Positions 1-8,100 of a stretch of 10,139 bases of DNA are shown piece after piece; the first letter of the stretch is position 1, and every line of letters begins with the position of its first letter. A program made the position numbers and the translations under genes. Location of the stretch: NCBI GenBank assembly GCA_030611815.1, contig JAUWPC010000108.1:1-10139 (forward strand), read 5' to 3'. Below the pieces are notes generated by a model. That model saw only the letters and a program-made list of their open reading frames with translations. It ran no database searches and was not told the origin of the DNA. This DNA comes from Desulfobacteraceae bacterium (GTDB taxonomy: Bacteria > Desulfobacterota > DSM-4660 > Desulfatiglandales > Desulfatiglandaceae).

Positions 1-86
1 TCACTTTCTTCCCATCATATCTCACTGAACAGGACACTCTTTTCCTCTGCCAATCGCAAGAGGAACCTGCGTTTCAAGCCCCTGGA

Positions 87-175
87 ATTATAGTTATTTC
101 CGTTTTTATATTTATTTTAATTAAAAAAGTGCTGAGAGGTCAATTTTTTTCTTGACATTCTGAAATAACTATAAT
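87..175. repeat. 14-nt perfect inverted repeat, possible operator pair
   Basis: ATTATAGTTATTTC at 87-100 is the exact reverse complement of GAAATAACTATAAT at 162-175, with 61 nt between the arms. The nonamer AATAACTAT at 164-172 is also repeated directly at 173-181, so three copies of a TAACTAT-type core lie upstream of the regulator gene. The right copies sit within or next to the promoter-like elements. Separated copies of one sequence around a promoter fit binding sites for a DNA-binding protein, perhaps the helix-turn-helix protein encoded immediately downstream. The repeat is seen directly; the operator role is inferred. The spacing is too long for an ordinary terminator. Confidence 0.5.
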
Positions 176-184
176 AACTATAGA
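152..184 (+). promoter_or_regulatory. Candidate sigma70-like promoter of the regulator gene
   Basis: A consensus -35 box TTGACA lies at 152-157. A consensus -10 hexamer TATAAT lies at 170-175, but the spacer between them is only 12 nt. At 17 nt the hexamer is the poor TAACTA (175-180), and TATAGA (179-184) gives 21 nt. The elements are therefore good but not in standard register, and the true start site cannot be fixed by eye. The direct repeat AATAACTAT overlaps the -10 region, so a bound protein there could affect initiation. Confidence 0.4.
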
Positions 185-220
185 AATTAAAATAACGTCT
201 AAATAGAGGAGTCCTAAGTC

Positions 221-805
221 ATGGAAGATATATTGACAGTTTTTAAGGCCAGCAAACAATGCAATGTCTCCCCCAAAACCATTATCAACTGGATTGAATC
301 CGGCCATATCACAGCTTATAAGACCGTCGGGGGACATCGCCGCATAAAGCAATCAGACCTTGTCGCATTTATGACCAAACAGGGAATTCCCGTTCCCGAG
401 GATACGTCTGTCGAAGAGCGCACAAGGATCCTTGTGGTTGACGATGATCCCATCATTGTGGAGACCATTGTGCAATCCCTCGAAGAGGATGAGCATGACT
501 ACGAGGTCATCTCAGCTTCTGACGGCTTTGAGGCCGGGATACAGGTCAGCCATTTCAAGCCCCACCTCCTGATTCTGGATATCATGATGCCGGATATTAA
601 GGGATATGAGGTATGCAAAAAGATCAAGAACGATGAGGAGACAAAAGATATCAAGATCATTGTCCTGTCCGCCTACCTGGACGAAGAGAAATTCAAGAAA
701 ATGAAGGAGCATGGGGCGGATGTCTGCTTTTCCAAACCTCTTCCCCTTCCCCAGTTAAAGGAAGAGGTGGCCAGACTGTTGGAATTGTCGATTGATGATT
801 GTTAA
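221..805 (+). CDS. Excisionase/MerR-type HTH and receiver-domain response regulator
   Basis: This 194-aa protein joins an N-terminal winged helix-turn-helix of the excisionase/MerR (BldC-like) type, about residues 4-55, to a CheY-like receiver domain, about residues 68-190. The DNA-binding part shows the family pattern of a 'VSPKTIINWIESG' helix pair followed by the wing 'TVGGHRRI' (residues 35-42). The receiver has the acidic Mg pocket Asp74-Asp75-Asp76, the phosphoacceptor Asp120 in 'LLILDIMMP', Ser150 at the switch Thr/Ser position and Lys172 in 'SKP', so all phosphorylation residues are present. The order is reversed from most response regulators, where the receiver comes first. The ATG at 221 is supported by AGAGGAG at 205-211. 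No sensor kinase lies in the window, so it is an orphan here. It is separated from the methylene-THF reductase cluster by 248 nt and may or may not control it. Confidence 0.9.
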   Translation: MEDILTVFKASKQCNVSPKTIINWIESGHITAYKTVGGHRRIKQSDLVAFMTKQGIPVPEDTSVEERTRILVVDDDPIIVETIVQSLEEDEHDYEVISASDGFEAGIQVSHFKPHLLILDIMMPDIKGYEVCKKIKNDEETKDIKIIVLSAYLDEEKFKKMKEHGADVCFSKPLPLPQLKEEVARLLELSIDDC

Positions 806-817
806 AGCGTAGCGGAA

Positions 818-852
818 ATCCCGCCTTGACCAGAGAGGGCGGGGATGATTTT
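818..852 (+). terminator. Weak hairpin after the regulator gene
   Basis: CCCGCC at 820-825 can pair with GGCGGG at 838-843 across a 12-nt loop, with possible extension by A-T pairs around one bulged G. Only an interrupted run of four T follows (849-852), so this is a poor intrinsic terminator. Its place just after the stop codon at 803-805 is the main argument for it. Confidence 0.3.
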
Positions 853-920
853 CGATTGACTGTTTGAGAGGAACCATTAAACCCCAAATCTTCAATATTG
901 ATGCACTCGCAAAAACAGGC

Positions 921-950
921 TTGTCTTGAACAAAGGCGCCAAAATAAAAT
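921..950 (+). promoter_or_regulatory. Possible promoter of the reductase cluster
   Basis: TTGTCT at 921-926 and TAAAAT at 945-950 are separated by 18 nt and resemble sigma70 -35 and -10 boxes (four of six and five of six consensus matches). They lie about 100 nt before the first cluster gene at 1054. The region is AT-rich and such matches arise easily by chance, so this is only a candidate. Confidence 0.25.
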
Positions 951-1010
951 GAATAATGTCAATATATTATCTCTGAGGGCTCTGTGAGAAATCTGACTTT
1001 TTACGAGACC

Positions 1011-1038
1011 ATCAATCTTCAATATTCAATATTCAATT
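1011..1038. repeat. 7-bp tandem repeat TTCAATA
   Basis: Three consecutive heptamers, TTCAATA at 1018-1024 and 1025-1031 and TTCAATT at 1032-1038, follow a degenerate unit ATCAATC at 1011-1017. The array ends 15 nt before the start codon at 1054, so it lies in the likely 5' leader of the cluster transcript. No protein-coding role is apparent. Confidence 0.8.
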
Positions 1039-1053
1039 TTATGGGGGACTAGA

Positions 1054-1929
1054 ATGAAACTAAAAGAATCCTTAGATAAGAAGAGGTTTGTTGTCACCTC
1101 TGAGATCCAGGCACCCATTGATGAAGAACCGGAGGCTCTCATAAGGCGCTTAGAGCTGATCCGTGGTCGCGTGGATGGCGTTGCTGTCCCGGAGTTAGAG
1201 GTTGAGGGTGTTGTCGGAGATAGTATCAAGGCCTGCGCTCTCTTGAAGCAGAATCGCTTTGAGTCCATTTACCAGACCACCACCCGGGATAAAAGCCGGC
1301 CCCAGTTGCAAAAAGATCTCCTCCTCGCCCATGAAGCGGGTGTTGAAAATCTACTTGTCTTTACAGAGGACTACCGGATCACCGGTGACAGCCTTCAGGA
1401 AATGATGTTTTTTCATGTGGATGCTGGAAAGCTCTCATCTGTCTTAGAGCACATGCGAGAAGGCCATACAGTCGATGGCAAAGAACTCCCGTCTAAGGCG
1501 GAATTCGTATTGGGATCCGGTGTTGAATCGGGATGGGGAAAAAACGTTCCGGATCTTGAGATGAAAGAGATGGAGGAGATGACAAAGATCGGGACCGGTT
1601 ATTTCCTCACAACACCCGTATTTGATCTGGCGCTGTTTGAGAAATTCATGAAACATGCCAAAACCTTTGGGACCCCTGTAATTGCAGAGGTGATGATCTT
1701 GAGGACCGCCGGCATGGGCCAGTTCCTGAACCGTCATTTCAAGTCAGGCCTGGTCCCTGACTGGATGATCAAAAAACTGGCCAAGGCCCCGGACAAGCAA
1801 AAGGCCAGCATCGAAATCTTTGCAGACACTGTGAAGGGTCTCAAGGACCTCTGCCAGGGGATACACATCATCACTATCGGTGGTGAAGAAAAGCTGAGAC
1901 ATTATTTGGATGCGGCCAAGCTGAGATGA
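1054..1929 (+). CDS. Divergent MetF-type methylenetetrahydrofolate reductase paralog
   Basis: This 291-aa protein has the length and motif order of the MetF TIM-barrel flavoprotein family. The N-terminal strand 'FVVTSE' carries Glu17, matching the catalytic Glu28 of E. coli MetF. 'TTTRDKSR' (residues 75-82) matches the 'TCRDRNR' segment of the second MetF in this window. The usual Gly-Asp of the flavin loop is Glu105-Asp106, so the Asp is kept. The 'TQ.F/Y.D' motif that contacts the folate (Gln183 in E. coli) reads 'LTTPVFD' at 185-191, with Thr187 replacing Gln. The C-terminal 'GIHIITIGGEEKL' is typical of the family. It is only distantly similar to the MetF at 8946. The ATG at 1054 has a G-rich ribosome-binding site at 1043-1047. 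It opens the six-gene cluster, 15 nt before the NuoG-like gene. It may be an active reductase, a variant with altered substrate, or a structural partner; I cannot decide which. Confidence 0.85.
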   Translation: MKLKESLDKKRFVVTSEIQAPIDEEPEALIRRLELIRGRVDGVAVPELEVEGVVGDSIKACALLKQNRFESIYQTTTRDKSRPQLQKDLLLAHEAGVENLLVFTEDYRITGDSLQEMMFFHVDAGKLSSVLEHMREGHTVDGKELPSKAEFVLGSGVESGWGKNVPDLEMKEMEEMTKIGTGYFLTTPVFDLALFEKFMKHAKTFGTPVIAEVMILRTAGMGQFLNRHFKSGLVPDWMIKKLAKAPDKQKASIEIFADTVKGLKDLCQGIHIITIGGEEKLRHYLDAAKLR

Positions 1930-1944
1930 TGAGGAGAAAAACAC

Positions 1945-4614
1945 TTGGAAGAAATAAGTCTGGCGATCAACGGGATAAGGGTTAGTTGCACGCCTGGTAC
2001 CAGCATCTTAGAGATGGCAGAGAAGAACGGAATAAAGATCCCCAAGCTCTGCTATCATCCTGATCTCGAACCCTTTGGGGCCTGCCGCCTTTGCTTAGTT
2101 GAAGATGAAAAGAGCGGACGTATCATGGCATCATGCGTCACGCCTGTTGCTCCTAATATGGAGATTGTGACAGACTCTCCCCGCGTCATCAAGCACAGGA
2201 AAAATATCGTCCGTATGATGATCGCTGAACACCCTGAGTCCTGTATCGTCTGCAGCAAAGGAAACCGATGCCAGTTGCGGCAGATTGCAGCCCAAATGGG
2301 TATCGGAGAAACAGATCTTTATCCCATGCCCAACTACAAGCAGTTGGAGGTGGACAACCCGTTCATTGTCAGGGACTTGAGCAAATGCATTTTGTGCGGA
2401 AAGTGTATTCGTGCCGACCATGAGCTGGTTGTTGTGGGGGCCATTGATTATAATCTGAGGGGGTTTAAATCGCGACCTGCAACCCTTCACGACCTGGCCC
2501 TGGAGCATTCCAACTGTACCTTCTGCGGCACCTGTGTATCCATTTGCCCCACCGGTGCCCTGGCCGTAAGAGACACAAAGTATGTGGGGACCCCGGATCG
2601 GGAGGAATACACCACTTGCGGCTTCTGCGGGGTGGGCTGTTCCCTGCTCATGGGCGTTTTTGATGACAGGGTCGTAGAGATCAACCCAGGCGGTCTCCAC
2701 GGCTCTGTGAACGGGGCCACCCTTTGTGTCCGCGGCCATTTTGCACATGATTTCCTTAATGCCCGGGGGCGTCTGACCCAACCCATGATCAGAGAGGGCG
2801 ATCAATTGGAGCCCGTATCATGGGATGAAGCCCTGAGTACCATCGCCAAGAGGCTCGGGGCCATCAAGAAGAATTACGGACCACAAAGTATCGGACTGTT
2901 TGGGTCATCAAAATGCACAAATGAGGAGAACTATCTATTCCAGAAGATAGCCAGGACGATCTTAGGCACCAACAATGTGGATAACGGAGGATATCTCGCC
3001 GGGAGATCGGCCCTTCGTGTGATCCATGAGAGGACTGACGGTGGGTGCCGCATAAATTCCATAGACAACCTTTGTGGGGCAGAATCCATCCTTGTATTAG
3101 GTGCCAATCCGGCCCAGTCAGCCCCTGTATTGAGCTATGCAATCAAGAGGGCCGCCAAGGGTGGGACTCCCCTGATCGTGGTGGATCCGCGAAAAACCGA
3201 TCTGACCCCCCTTTCATCCCTCTGGGTACCCATATCCCCCAATAAGGACTGCGAATGGATCAACTCCCTTGCTGCCATTTTGTGGAAGAAGTTTGGACAT
3301 GACACGGCATTTATAGAACGGTTCACCGAAGGGTTTGGTCCTTACAGCGATGCCCTTTCATCCTTTAATCCTGAAAGGCTCTGCCTCGCTACCGGGACAG
3401 ATATGGCTTCTCTGGAGCGTGCGGCAGAATTGTTGAAGGGAAAAAAAATAGCGGTAGTTGTGGGACACGGAATCACCCAACAGAGAAGTGGGGCGCGAAC
3501 CATGGACGCCCTGCTCAATCTCTCCCTGATGACAGGGAGTATTCGAACCAAGGCCGGCGGGCTTTATGTCATTGCCAAAGAAAACAATGAGGTGGGGGCC
3601 TGGGATATGGGAACCGTCCCGAATGCGCTCCCGGGCCGCTTGCCGCTGAGTAATGCGGACGCTCGAAAAGAGTGGGAACGTACCTGGAACGTGAAGATAT
3701 CTCCTGATCAGGGCCTCAATCTGATTCGCATGATCGAGGAAAGCGAAAAGGGGAATCTCAAGGCCCTCTATATTATGGGCGAAAATCCCCTTCGCAGCCT
3801 CCCCCAAGGTGATCGCGTGATGGAGGCCATGAAAAAACTGGATTTCTTAGTGGTCCAGGATATCCTCCACAACGAAACCACCCGAATTGCAGATGTGGTT
3901 CTGCCGGGTGCGGCCTTCTGTGAAAAGGCTGGTTCTTTTACCAATATGGAGGGGCGCATAGAATGCTTTAGCGAGGTGGTGCCGCCCCCTGGTGGTAGCA
4001 AACCTGACTGGGAAATCCTGGATTTACTTGCCACCAGGATGGGGCATGAAAAGCGTTATGGTTCCTTAGACAAAATAAGGGCTGAAATGACCCGTTCCAT
4101 AGCCTTGTACGCAAACCTGAAGGAGAACACGAATAAAAATTTCAGTTGGATCAAAGAAACAAGCAAACTGAGGCTTTTCAGTTCCAATGGAGAGGGAACC
4201 ATGATCCCCTTTTCATCCCTGCGCCCAGTGGAAACCGAGATCACTGACGATGAGTATCCCTTTACGGCGATCTTAGGGTCACAGCGGTTTCATTTGGGAA
4301 GCGGGACCCGTACCGCGCATTCTGAACGGATCCGGGATTTTGGTTTGAAAGGTGAGGTGGAGTTATCCCCGGAAGATGGGGCTACCATGAACCTGAAAAG
4401 CGGAGATACAGTTCAGGTGCAATCCCGGGAAGGGGCCCTGACCAGGGAAATCCGCTTAGAAAAAGGCCTAAGGCCGGGACTGGTCTTTGTCCCAACCGCG
4501 TTTCATGGAAATGATGCCTTGAACCTGCTCGGTTTGATCCAGTTGGAGGATACGCAATCCCAGGGTTTCAAGATGTGCCAGGTCAGGTTGGAGAAGTTGG
4601 GGGACAACAAATGA
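1945..4614 (+). CDS. NuoG/formate dehydrogenase alpha-like Fe-S protein lacking the catalytic residues
   Basis: This 889-aa protein starts with TTG at 1945, supported by GAGGAG at 1931-1936; no in-frame ATG offers a better start. Domain order: a [2Fe-2S] ferredoxin domain with Cys36, 47, 50, 64; a His-Cys3 cluster at His96, Cys100, 103, 109; a two-cluster ferredoxin segment with Cys148, 151, 154 and Cys191, 194, 197, 201, where the expected fourth Cys of the first motif is Asp158; a [4Fe-4S] site at Cys225, 228, 232, 261; then the molybdopterin oxidoreductase fold to about residue 765 and its C-terminal dinucleotide-binding domain (about 768-885). The frame resembles NAD-linked formate dehydrogenases. 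Aligned to E. coli FdhF, however, the Sec/Cys position is Ala352, the next His is Gly353 and catalytic Arg333 is Ala544. No in-frame TGA is present, so selenocysteine is excluded. I infer an electron-carrying NuoG-like subunit rather than a formate dehydrogenase. Databases will probably label it formate dehydrogenase alpha. Confidence 0.88.
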   Translation: MEEISLAINGIRVSCTPGTSILEMAEKNGIKIPKLCYHPDLEPFGACRLCLVEDEKSGRIMASCVTPVAPNMEIVTDSPRVIKHRKNIVRMMIAEHPESCIVCSKGNRCQLRQIAAQMGIGETDLYPMPNYKQLEVDNPFIVRDLSKCILCGKCIRADHELVVVGAIDYNLRGFKSRPATLHDLALEHSNCTFCGTCVSICPTGALAVRDTKYVGTPDREEYTTCGFCGVGCSLLMGVFDDRVVEINPGGLHGSVNGATLCVRGHFAHDFLNARGRLTQPMIREGDQLEPVSWDEALSTIAKRLGAIKKNYGPQSIGLFGSSKCTNEENYLFQKIARTILGTNNVDNGGYLAGRSALRVIHERTDGGCRINSIDNLCGAESILVLGANPAQSAPVLSYAIKRAAKGGTPLIVVDPRKTDLTPLSSLWVPISPNKDCEWINSLAAILWKKFGHDTAFIERFTEGFGPYSDALSSFNPERLCLATGTDMASLERAAELLKGKKIAVVVGHGITQQRSGARTMDALLNLSLMTGSIRTKAGGLYVIAKENNEVGAWDMGTVPNALPGRLPLSNADARKEWERTWNVKISPDQGLNLIRMIEESEKGNLKALYIMGENPLRSLPQGDRVMEAMKKLDFLVVQDILHNETTRIADVVLPGAAFCEKAGSFTNMEGRIECFSEVVPPPGGSKPDWEILDLLATRMGHEKRYGSLDKIRAEMTRSIALYANLKENTNKNFSWIKETSKLRLFSSNGEGTMIPFSSLRPVETEITDDEYPFTAILGSQRFHLGSGTRTAHSERIRDFGLKGEVELSPEDGATMNLKSGDTVQVQSREGALTREIRLEKGLRPGLVFVPTAFHGNDALNLLGLIQLEDTQSQGFKMCQVRLEKLGDNK

Positions 4615-5093
4615 AGCCAAAAGAGATCGACTGGAATCAACTTTCATCAATAATAGAAAAACATAAGGGTGAGCAGTGGGGCCTCATCCCCTTGCTGCAG
4701 GAAATTCAGGAGGCCATCGGATATATCCCGCCGAAATCGATTGAGAAGATAAGTGATGCGGTCAATCTATTTCCAGCGCAGGTCCAGGGCGTCATCACTT
4801 TTTACGCTGGATTTACCCTGAAGCCCAAGGGCAAATATGTGGTCAGGGTCTGCCGGGGCACCGCCTGCCACGTGAAGGGAGGACGAAGCATCCTCCGGCT
4901 TATGAAAAAGGAGCTGGGACTTGAAGAGGACGAAACAAGTCCCGATTACCAGTTTACCTTAGAGACGGTGGCCTGTTTGGGTGCCTGCTTCTTAGCCCCC
5001 ACCATGATGGTGAATCGTACATATTACGGCAGACTTTCCCCCACCAAGGTCAGCAGTGTGTTGGCCCAGTTCAAGAAACAAAAGGGAGAATAA
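4611..5093 (+). CDS. NuoE/HydC-like [2Fe-2S] thioredoxin-fold subunit
   Basis: This 160-aa protein matches the 24-kDa NADH dehydrogenase subunit family (NuoE, HydC, HndA) in length and motifs. An N-terminal helical region (about residues 1-60) precedes a thioredoxin-like domain with the four cluster ligands Cys81 and Cys86 in 'CRGTACHVKG' and Cys122 and Cys126 in 'ACLGACFLAP'. It should pass electrons to or from the NuoF flavin site. I chose the ATG at 4611 because it overlaps the upstream TGA as ATGA, has a G-rich ribosome-binding site at 4599-4604 and removes an atypical 12-residue leader; an ATG at 4575 is the alternative. The tight coupling with the genes on both sides supports one complex with the NuoG-like and NuoF-GltD proteins. 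Confidence 0.92.
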   Translation: MKPKEIDWNQLSSIIEKHKGEQWGLIPLLQEIQEAIGYIPPKSIEKISDAVNLFPAQVQGVITFYAGFTLKPKGKYVVRVCRGTACHVKGGRSILRLMKKELGLEEDETSPDYQFTLETVACLGACFLAPTMMVNRTYYGRLSPTKVSSVLAQFKKQKGE

Positions 5094-5101
5094 AAAGAGG
5101 C

Positions 5102-8100
5102 ATGGAAAAGCTCTTGTCCGTGGGACAACTTGAATGGCTTCGCAACAAAGTCCTGGCTAAGATGGATGAGGCCAGGACCGTGGTTCAGGTGTGCATGACC
5201 GGTTGCCGGGCCTATGGCTCTGCCGATGTGAAAGAGGCCTTGGAAAAGGAAGTAAAACAACAGGGCCTGTCAGAACAGGTGGAAATAAGGGCCACCGGGT
5301 GTCACGGATTCTGTGCAAAGGCCCCTGTCATTGCCATTGAACCGATGGGGCTCCAATACCAGGAGGTTGAACCCGAAGATGCGGCCGAGATCGTAGATTA
5401 CACCCTGAAAAGGAATCGGTTTATCGACCGTCTCGCCTACAAGGACCCTCAGACAGAAAATCCCATATTTTATCGGGAGCAAATCCCCTTTTACAAGAGA
5501 CAGGAACGGAGGGTCCTGGCCCATTGCGGTCGCATAGACCCCACTCAAATAGAGCACTACATTGCAGCAGGCGGATATCGAGCCATTGTCAAGGCCCTGT
5601 CTAAGATGACACCAGAAGAGGTTATTGAGGAGGTCCTGGCAGCCAAACTGAAAGGCCGGGGAGGGGCCGGCTTTCCCACCGGGCTTAAGTGGAAATTCGC
5701 GCGTCAGGCTTCTAACAATCCCAAGTATATTATATGCAATGCAGATGAGGGTGATCCGGGGGCCTTCATGGACCGGGCCATGTTAGAGGGAGACCCCCAT
5801 GCTGTTTTGGAAGGAATGCTCATCGGCGCCTATGCCATGGGCGCAGAATACGGATATATGTATGTACGAGAGGAATATCCAATCGCTGTGGAGCATCTGA
5901 CCATTGCCTTAGAGCAGATGACGGAATTGGGCCTCTTAGGAGAAAACATCTTGGGAACCGGCTTTAATTTTTCTCTGCAACTGAAGATGGGGGCAGGAGC
6001 CTTTGTATGTGGGGAAGAGACCGCCCTTATGGCCTCCATTGAGGGCAAACGGGGCATGCCCCGGGCACGTCCCCCCTTTCCAGCTCAGGCGGGATTAGGG
6101 GGGAAACCCACCAACATCAACAATGTGGAGACCTGGGCCAACATCCCTTCTCTCATTGAGAAGGGATCCCAATGGTACGCTGAGGTGGGTACTGAAGAAA
6201 GCAAAGGGACCAAGATCTTTTCCCTGGCCGGAAAAGTGAATAATACCGGCCTGGTGGAGGTGCCCATCGGTGTTACGGTAAAGGAGGTGATATTTGATAT
6301 TGGTGGAGGGATTCCAAAGGGGAGGCAGTTTAAAGCCGTGCAGATGGGTGGCCCTTCAGGCGGATGCGTGCCCCCACAATACCTGAACCTGGCCCTTGAC
6401 TATGACACGTTACAGAGAATCGGCGCCATCATGGGTTCTGGCGGTATGGTGGTGATGGATGAAAACAACTGCATGGTGGAAATCGCGCGGTTCTTCTTGA
6501 GCTTTACCCAGTCGGAATCGTGCGGGAAATGCGCGCCCTGTCGCTTGGGCACAACACAGCTCTTAGAGATCTTGACTCGAATTACCAGGGGGGAAGGCCG
6601 GCTCGAAGATATTGAGACCATTAAAGACCTCGGGGCGACCATTACCGAGTCAGCCCTGTGCGGATTGGGCCAGACATGCGCCAAGCCGGCCCTCTCCACA
6701 CTGAAATATTTCTTGAAGGAATATGAGGATCACATTTTAGAGCATCGCTGTGCCGGGGCCACGTGCGATTCCATGGTCATCTCCGCGTGCCAGCATGCAT
6801 GCCCCGCGGGAATCGACGTCCCCAATTACGTTGCGGCCATTGCAATGGGAAAAAACCAGAAGGCCGTTGATATCATCAGGGAACGGAATCCCTTTCCTGC
6901 CGTGTGCGGCCGTATCTGTATTCATCCCTGTGAATTCAAATGCCGGCGGGGTGAGCTGGACCAGCCCGTGGCCATCAGGTCGCTTAAGCGGTATGCATCG
7001 GACTGGTATTTTGAAAATATCGGCATGGCAAAGGAGCCCTTTCCTGTATCAAGATCAGAAAAAATCGCGGTGGTGGGGGCAGGCCCGGCCGGTTTAACCT
7101 GCGCCTATTTTCTGCGCAAAACAGGTTATCACGTGACTGTTTACGAGTCTCAACCGGTTGCCGGCGGCATGCTCGGCATTACCATCCCCGAGTTCCGCCT
7201 TCCCCGGGAGGCGATTCAAGAGGAGATCCAGTATATTGAAAGCTGCGGGGTGGAGATCCTCTATAACTCACCCATTGACGCTCACCACACGGTGGATGAT
7301 TTGATGAACGAAGGTTACTCTGCCGTTTTTATTGCAGCGGGCGCACAGGCCAGCAAGCGCATAGGGATCCCTGGTGAGGAGGAGGGGCTTGAGGGGCTTT
7401 CCTATGGCCTTGCCTTCCTCACTGACGTACGAATGGGAAAAGAGATCACCCTCAAGGGAAAGACCTTGGTCGTGGGAGGGGGAAACGTGGCCATTGACGT
7501 GGCCAGGACCGCGTTGAGAAAAGGCACTGAAGCCGTGCAGATATTCTGCCTTGAGTCCAGGGAGGAAATGCCCGCGTGGGATAAGGAGATAGAAGAGGCC
7601 CTGGACGAGGGGATCGCCATCAACACCTCCTGGGGACCTACACGGATCATCAGCCATGAGGGCTGTGTTACGGGAGTTGAGTTTGTTAGATGTGTCTCGG
7701 TATTTGACGAAGAAGGGCGGTTTAACCCTTCCTTTGACGAAACAACCACCCAGGTTGTTGAAGCGGATAATGTGCTCATATCCATTGGCCAGGCCCCGGA
7801 TCCCTCCTTTTTGTCTGAGGACGGGCAATTGGAAAGGGCCCTCTGGGGGACCTTGGCCGTAGAGGAGAATACCTTATCCACAAACATCAAAGGGGTCTTT
7901 GCGGGTGGTGATTTTACTGCAGGGCCGACCTATCTCATACAGGCCATTGCCTCAGGGAGGAGGGCCGCCCTGGCCATAGACAAGTATATTCAAGGGGACA
8001 CCGGCAGAATAGAAATATTGGATGAGAAGACCGAAATGGCCGAGGATGCCGGGCTGGCCTTAGAAGAGGAGACCACGGAAGAGAAACCGAGGATAGAGAT

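Larger units (their letters stand above)
1..220. other. AT-rich upstream spacer, no convincing gene
   Basis: I see no supported gene start here. One forward frame stays open from position 3 to a TGA ending at 155 and would end in a hydrophobic stretch followed by basic residues. It could in principle be the tail of a gene entering from the left, but its AT-rich half overlaps the inverted repeat and promoter-like elements, so I do not call it. Another frame is open from 1 to a TAG at 91-93. From about 85 onward the segment becomes strongly AT-rich, with several T and A tracts. It holds the 14-nt inverted repeat and promoter elements listed separately and probably serves as the control region of the regulator gene at 221. 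Confidence 0.5.

Noticed and set aside
3..155. C-terminal end of a gene entering from the left, ending in a membrane-like segment
   Set aside because: The frame is open and its translated end is hydrophobic then basic, but the AT-rich half overlaps a perfect inverted repeat and promoter elements and nothing recognisable is encoded.
4575..4610. Upstream ATG start for the NuoE-like gene
   Set aside because: It would add 12 atypical residues and a longer overlap; the ATGA overlap at 4611 with a G-rich ribosome-binding site is better supported.
1945..4614. Functional NAD-dependent formate dehydrogenase catalytic subunit
   Set aside because: The overall fold fits, but the Sec/Cys, His and Arg catalytic positions are Ala352, Gly353 and Ala544, and no in-frame TGA could encode selenocysteine.
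6750..7097. Separate small gene inside the NuoF-GltD region
   Set aside because: It is an out-of-frame shadow of the fused protein, whose own frame is continuous with conserved motifs on both sides.
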